A stretch of 26,864 nt of DNA, taken from assembly GCA_964485695.1 (NCBI GenBank), contig CAZAKZ010000075.1:1-26864 (forward strand), written 5' to 3'. The notes below the pieces were generated by a model. That model was not told the origin of the DNA. It searched no databases and saw only the letters and a program-made list of their open reading frames with translations. The position numbers and the translations under genes were made by a program. The stretch's first letter is position 1. Every line of letters begins with the position of its first letter. Source of the stretch: CAZAKZ01 sp964485695 (GTDB taxonomy: Bacteria > Planctomycetota > JAFGQW01). Shown here in pieces: positions 23,490-26,864 of the stretch.

Positions 23490-24731
23490 TCAGGGCAGGG
23501 CAATGAGGTCCCCCGGATGCAGGGTGTCGCCCCGGCCCGGATTCATGGTGATCAGGGTCTGGAGGGTGACGCGGTGCAGCCGGGCAATGTCGATGAGGGT
23601 GTCCCCGCGCACGACCCGGTGGAACCGGGCCTTCCCGATGCCGGCCCCGGTGGCAATGGCAGTGGCCGTGGCAGTGGCCGTGGGAGTGGCAGTGGGAGTG
23701 GCAGTGGGGATGTCGGGTTTCAACCCCGCCAGGATGCCGGGCAGCACCGCGCTCAGGTGCTTGCCGGGGCACTCCGTGGCCCGGACCTTGTGGTGGCCGT
23801 AGATGTTCCGGACGGGCACCTTGTGCTTTGCCGCGAGATGGGCCAGGAGGCGCACCAGCGCCCTCTTCTGGGCGGCCGGCACCCGCTGGACGTTGAAGTC
23901 GCCCATGAGGGAGATGCCGATGTTGCCCCGGTTGAGCTGGTGGTTCCCGGCGTGAGCGCCCTGATACTTCAGGGGCCGGCACTGCCAGGTCCGGCCGCTG
24001 GCGTCGACGACGTAATGGTAGCCGATGTCGGCCCAGCCGCGCTGAAAGTGGTTCTTCTGGATGGACCGCAGGGTCCGGGCCACCTCGGACCGGGACCGGG
24101 CGCCGGTGACCATGGCCGTGTGGTGCACGGTGATCTTGCGGATGGTCTCCATGGGGTTGGCGAGGTGGGTGCGCAAGGTTCGCGCGGCCCAGGTGGACCG
24201 GGGCAGGATCGCGGCCGCGCCCGGGGTGGCCGGCCGCCGGCCCGCGCCCCCGTACTTCGAGGCCCCCAGCACCTCGCGGCTCAGCTTCCGGGTCACCCGG
24301 TTCCAGAGGTCGGGGTCCACCCGCTCCCGCCGCACGCCCAGGAAATACGACCGGGCCACGGCCGTGTCCCGCACGCGGTCGTGGCTCAGGGCCAGGAGCG
24401 CCCGGGCGCCGGCCTGCTGCCGCACCCGGCCCATGCGCTTCACCTCCACCAGATATTCCCGGGCCAGGGTGTGCTCGGCCTGACCCACCAGGGCCTCACC
24501 CAGCAGCAGGTAGGCGTCCAGCACCGCGGTGCGGTCGTTGTGCTCCTGGGCGGCCGCGAGCTGCTGCCCGGCCACGGCGCGGGCACTTGGATAGTCCCCC
24601 ATCTGGAGGTAGCTCTCGGCGGCAAACGCCCTCTTCCCCGGGACGGTTGGGTTCAGGCCGTGGGGTCTCCCGGCACAGGCAGACAGCAGACCCAGGGCAA
24701 CGAGAATGGACACTCCGGCAGCGCGCGACAT
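23490..24731 (-). CDS. Lipoprotein N-acetylmuramoyl-L-alanine amidase (family 2) with LysM
   Basis: A 413-residue cell-wall hydrolase. I start at the ATG at 24731, which has GGAGG a few bases upstream and opens a lipoprotein signal ending LLSAC (C19); the open frame runs to 24782 without a signal. Residues ~28-150 look like helical TPR-type repeats. The amidase_2 domain has zinc-site motifs TVHHTAM (201-207), the HYVVDASGRTWQ strand (239-250) and GHHKVRATECPG (312-323), with H203 or H204, H313 or H314, and C321 as candidate ligands. A Thr/Ala/Pro linker (about 342-360, repeated TATP) joins a C-terminal LysM domain (FHRVVRGDTLIDIARLH), which binds peptidoglycan. The linker is coded by a 6-bp repeat array. 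It heads the operon with top6B and top6A, an unexpected partner whose meaning is unclear. Confidence 0.9.
   Translation of the reverse strand: MSRAAGVSILVALGLLSACAGRPHGLNPTVPGKRAFAAESYLQMGDYPSARAVAGQQLAAAQEHNDRTAVLDAYLLLGEALVGQAEHTLAREYLVEVKRMGRVRQQAGARALLALSHDRVRDTAVARSYFLGVRRERVDPDLWNRVTRKLSREVLGASKYGGAGRRPATPGAAAILPRSTWAARTLRTHLANPMETIRKITVHHTAMVTGARSRSEVARTLRSIQKNHFQRGWADIGYHYVVDASGRTWQCRPLKYQGAHAGNHQLNRGNIGISLMGDFNVQRVPAAQKRALVRLLAHLAAKHKVPVRNIYGHHKVRATECPGKHLSAVLPGILAGLKPDIPTATPTATPTATATATAIATGAGIGKARFHRVVRGDTLIDIARLHRVTLQTLITMNPGRGDTLHPGDLIALP
23651..23709. repeat. Six-bp microsatellite within the amidase gene
   Basis: About ten units of the form GTGGCN/GTGGGA (plus strand) code for the TATP/TATA linker between the amidase and LysM domains. 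The units are in frame, so gain or loss of one unit changes linker length by two residues without a frameshift. Such arrays vary in copy number between strains. Confidence 0.85.
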
Positions 24732-24972
24732 GAATCCTCCCCGACCAGAATGACTCGGCTCACGGTATCCGGGACCGGCCATGGGCCCGCCCTGCCCGGA
24801 ACCTGCGCAACCGGCACCGGGCCAGGTCCCTGAATCATAGGGATTCTTCCCGGACGGGAAACAGAAAACTTCGTGATTTCAGGAGAGAACCAGGGGAGCG
24901 GGGATACCCGGGTGGTGCTTGCCCGGACCGGTCTCGGGACGGTCCCCCTCCCCGACAATCCGATCCTGCTTC

Positions 24973-25001
24973 TTGCCCGAGGCCACAAATGTTGTTATAT
25001 A
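24973..25001 (+). promoter_or_regulatory. Sigma70-type promoter of the AbiE-like pair
   Basis: TTGCCC (24973-24978) and TATATA (24996-25001) are separated by 17 bp. Transcription would start near 25008, which rules out the upstream ATG at 24989 and supports the ATG at 25079 as the translation start. Confidence 0.6.
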
Positions 25002-25006
25002 TCCAC

Positions 25007-25026
25007 TGTTGGCTCAAGAGCCAACA
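25007..25026. promoter_or_regulatory. Perfect 9-bp inverted repeat, probable operator
   Basis: TGTTGGCTC (25007-25015) and GAGCCAACA (25018-25026) are perfect inverted copies around two As. The site covers the predicted transcription start, an ideal place for repression. AbiEi-type antitoxins are known to bind inverted repeats in their own promoter, and the downstream protein has a winged-helix domain, so autorepression is likely but not shown. Confidence 0.7.
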
Positions 25027-25078
25027 TCCGAAGATCCGATGGATTTCAAACGGACCCCTACCCGGACGGACCGACACC

Positions 25079-26158
25079 ATGGCGCGAAACCGGACCGCAA
25101 AAGAAATTGGACTGGAAAAGCGATTATATTCGAAACTCGTGGAGGCCCTGTGCGACCTGGGGGTGGAAACCACGGAAGTCCGGGAGGATGCGCACAGCGC
25201 CCCCTCCCTCCACCTGAAGTTAAACAGGCGCCGCATCTCCATGAGCCTCGAGGTCAAGAACAGGACCAATCCCAGCCACGTCCAGGACATCGTCTCCCGT
25301 CTCGGGAAGAGGAAGCCTCGGGCCCCGCACATCACCCTCCTGGGTGCACCGCGGCTGTCCAGCGCCACCCGACGCCTACTTCGCAGATCCAACACTGGGT
25401 ACGTGGATCTGGCCGGCGGTCTCTACCTTCCCCTGGAGGGTTTGCGCGTCCTGCTGGACCGCCACGAACCCGAACCGGACGAACCGACCTCGGAACGCCG
25501 GGGCGGCCGCGTTCACGGTGCACCCGGCATGAGTGCCGGTCGGGCAGCCCTCTACCGGACATTGCTCCATCACGGGAACCGACGGTGGGCGGTGAGAGAA
25601 CTCGCTCGGGTAACCGGACAGGATCCGGGGACCACCAGCCGGTATCTCGGCGAGTTGCACGGCGCAGGCTGGCTCGAAAGAGAGGGAAGGAGTGGATTCC
25701 ATGCCGTGGATCCCGAAGCCCTCCTCGACCACTGGGCCGGTCTGGCTCCCCGGCCCTCGAGGAAAGCCCTCCGGTATCTCGTGCCCGCGAAAAGCTATCC
25801 AATCTTCCGGAAGAACATCGCTGCTCTCTTCAAGGACGACCCGGCGCTCTGGCACACCCTGTGGAGCGGTGCGGAGTCCCACGGCCATTTCCTGGAGCAG
25901 CCCAGAGTCGCCCTCTATTGCCACCGGCCGGACTGGGTGGAAGAGCGCCTCGAGGCCCGGCCCGCCGAGACTGGAACCGAGGCCAACCTCTGGCTGCTGC
26001 CCGTTCCGGACCGGGCTCTCTCCGTCGGGGCCGTGTCCCGGAAAGGAGAACAGGCGGTCTGCCCGTATCAGGTCTACATCGACCTGGTCCACGCTCCCCA
26101 CAGGGGAAAGAGCATTGCCGGAATCCTCCGCAAGCAGCTGGAGAAAAACCGTGAGTGA
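25079..26158 (+). CDS. AbiEi-like antitoxin / winged-helix regulator
   Basis: A 359-residue protein resembling AbiEi-family antitoxins of type IV toxin-antitoxin systems. Residues ~10-115 look like a small alpha/beta domain, with RISMSLEVKNRTN (E58-x-K60, PD-(D/E)XK-like) and NTGYVDLAGGLYL (105-117), the strand pattern common to the family. A winged-helix segment spans about 153-220, with RWAVRELARVTGQDPGTTSRYL as the recognition part. Residues ~230-359 form the C-terminal domain, which should contact the toxin or its gene. The ATG at 25079 has no clear SD, but it lies downstream of the best promoter. It overlaps the next gene by 8 bp. The assignment rests on fold-like motifs plus the AbiEii partner next door. 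Confidence 0.78.
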   Translation: MARNRTAKEIGLEKRLYSKLVEALCDLGVETTEVREDAHSAPSLHLKLNRRRISMSLEVKNRTNPSHVQDIVSRLGKRKPRAPHITLLGAPRLSSATRRLLRRSNTGYVDLAGGLYLPLEGLRVLLDRHEPEPDEPTSERRGGRVHGAPGMSAGRAALYRTLLHHGNRRWAVRELARVTGQDPGTTSRYLGELHGAGWLEREGRSGFHAVDPEALLDHWAGLAPRPSRKALRYLVPAKSYPIFRKNIAALFKDDPALWHTLWSGAESHGHFLEQPRVALYCHRPDWVEERLEARPAETGTEANLWLLPVPDRALSVGAVSRKGEQAVCPYQVYIDLVHAPHRGKSIAGILRKQLEKNRE

Positions 26159-26807
26159 ACCCAAAGGCCTGCGCCGGTCCGTCATCGGGCTCTTCAAGCA
26201 GCTGCCCGATCTGGAAAAGGCCCCGACCACCGTCATCGGAGGAGTCGCAGCCATGTTGCGCCTGGAAAAGGCTGGCTTTCCCGATCAGATTCGCCCGACC
26301 GTGGACCTCGACCTGATCACCGGCTACATGGCGGATCCGGAGCAGATCCAGAAGGTCATGCCGAACCATCCCGTGGACATGTTCCCCCTCGAAGAACCGT
26401 CAGGTCGGGCCGGTCCGTTTCCGTCCGAGATAGCAGCGGTGGTGGTCGAGGATCGAGACCTGCTGCGATTTGATGCCACCCGGATTCCGGTGGTGGGCCC
26501 CGTGGGATTCCTCGTCTCCAAACTCAACCGATCCGGAAGCAGGAAGTCGATGTCCCACAGGGGAAAAGACCTGGTGGACGTGATTCGTGTCTGGCTGGCC
26601 GAGCCCGAGATCGTCAAGATCCGGATCCGCAAGTTCATGGATCAATCCGTGGTGGCAGAAGCATGGGACGACTTCAAGGCTCTCCTGCAAGGAAGCCGGG
26701 CAAGGGGGACGAGAGCCGTTCTGGAAGAGCTGGACCTGGTGGCCGGGGATATGGATTTCCTCCTGATCAAGGCCCGGCTGGATGCGCTCTTCCGGCAGCT
26801 GCCCTGA
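26151..26807 (+). CDS. AbiEii-like nucleotidyltransferase toxin
   Basis: A 218-residue protein of the DNA polymerase beta-like nucleotidyltransferase superfamily, AbiEii type. It shows VIGGVAAMLRLE (28-39; the Gly-Gly of the NTase motif), then PTVDLDLI (49-56; acidic metal-binding residues D52 and D54). FLVSKLNRSG (120-129) and GKDLVDVIRV (138-147) follow; the family has conserved K and D residues in this region. AbiEii proteins act as toxins that modify tRNA or other targets; the substrate here is unknown. The GTG start at 26151 has GGAG 7 nt upstream and overlaps the antitoxin gene by 8 bp. The open frame extends upstream, but that part reads through the neighbour. Typical AbiEii toxins are larger (about 300 aa), so this is a short member. 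Confidence 0.82.
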   Translation: MSEPKGLRRSVIGLFKQLPDLEKAPTTVIGGVAAMLRLEKAGFPDQIRPTVDLDLITGYMADPEQIQKVMPNHPVDMFPLEEPSGRAGPFPSEIAAVVVEDRDLLRFDATRIPVVGPVGFLVSKLNRSGSRKSMSHRGKDLVDVIRVWLAEPEIVKIRIRKFMDQSVVAEAWDDFKALLQGSRARGTRAVLEELDLVAGDMDFLLIKARLDALFRQLP

Positions 26808-26820
26808 CAGCCTAATCAGC

Positions 26821-26864
26821 ACCACCAGTAGAACTGGTGGTATGAGGAAAGCCCCTAAAAGGGG
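26821..26864 (+). terminator. Two hairpins at the right window edge
   Basis: ACCACCAGT (26821-26829) pairs perfectly with ACTGGTGGT (26833-26841) around AGA, and CCCCT (26852-26856) pairs with AGGGG (26860-26864) around AAA. They lie 14-57 bp after the AbiEii-like stop. No T run follows within the window. They may be a terminator pair, or the hairpin-rich end of an IS200/IS605-type element entering from the right; the window ends too soon to tell. Confidence 0.4.

Larger units (their letters stand above)
24732..25078. other. Divergent promoter region between amidase and AbiE-like operons
   Basis: No gene is supported in these 347 bp. A TTCCCG-GA-CGGGAA hairpin is at 24847-24860. The right-hand part has the AbiE-type promoter and operator candidates listed separately. 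The minus-strand promoter of the amidase operon must also be here, but I could not pick it out. Confidence 0.6.

Noticed and set aside
22395..24833. An 812-codon plus-strand frame opposite top6B and the amidase
   Set aside because: The product is low-complexity and no motif is seen, while both minus-strand genes carry all their family motifs.
24835..25395. A 186-codon minus-strand frame over the AbiE promoter and gene start
   Set aside because: It overlaps the better supported plus-strand gene and the promoter/operator pair and shows no family motif.

Overview
The window looks like a chromosomal segment from an uncultured, GC-rich, Gram-negative-type bacterium, most likely a member of the Planctomycetota. 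Three things point that way: large secreted proteins that end in a shared ~120-residue C-terminal module of a type I associate with planctomycetes, a bacterial topoisomerase VI pair, and an outer-membrane-type polysaccharide export system (Wza/Wzc). This assignment rests on recognised protein families, not on a marker gene.

Positions 1-9242 (minus strand, visibly less GC-rich than the rest) hold the 5' part of an exopolysaccharide/capsule operon. In transcription order it encodes a small secreted protein, a Wza-type export lipoprotein, a Wzc-type co-polymerase/tyrosine autokinase, an O-antigen ligase/polymerase-like membrane protein with a TPR tail, a NusG/RfaH-like antiterminator, a WecA/TagO-like initiating sugar-phosphate transferase, and a glycosyltransferase cut by the left edge. 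A 550-bp AT-richer region (9243-9794) separates this operon from the next block.

Positions 9795-15862 (plus strand, very GC-rich) hold a secreted beta-helix/FG-GAP protein closed by a strong intrinsic terminator, then a subtilisin-like secreted protease overlapped by a radical SAM/SPASM enzyme with a C-terminal SEC-C zinc motif. Positions 16052-16770 hold a PIN-domain toxin and a small partner behind a good sigma70-type promoter. Positions 16771-17480 are a graveyard of gene fragments resembling three nearby intact genes. It is followed by an unrecognised 382-residue protein and a ~110-bp imperfect palindrome.

Positions 18835-24731 (minus strand) hold a secreted protein resembling gluzincin-type peptidases with its active site lost, then an operon of an amidase/LysM lipoprotein with topoisomerase VI B and A. 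Between them (20074-20576) is a repeat-rich spacer with three tandem hairpins and a 167-bp element bounded by perfect 31-bp inverted repeats that supply the top6A stop codon. Positions 25079-26807 (plus strand) hold an AbiEi/AbiEii-like toxin-antitoxin pair with a clear promoter and a palindromic operator candidate. The window ends in two hairpins that could be the edge of a mobile element.

The most notable points are the fragment graveyard (16.9-17.2 kb), which suggests a repeated gene module; the protease/radical SAM coupled pair; the bacterial topoisomerase VI genes; and the inverted-repeat element at the end of top6A.
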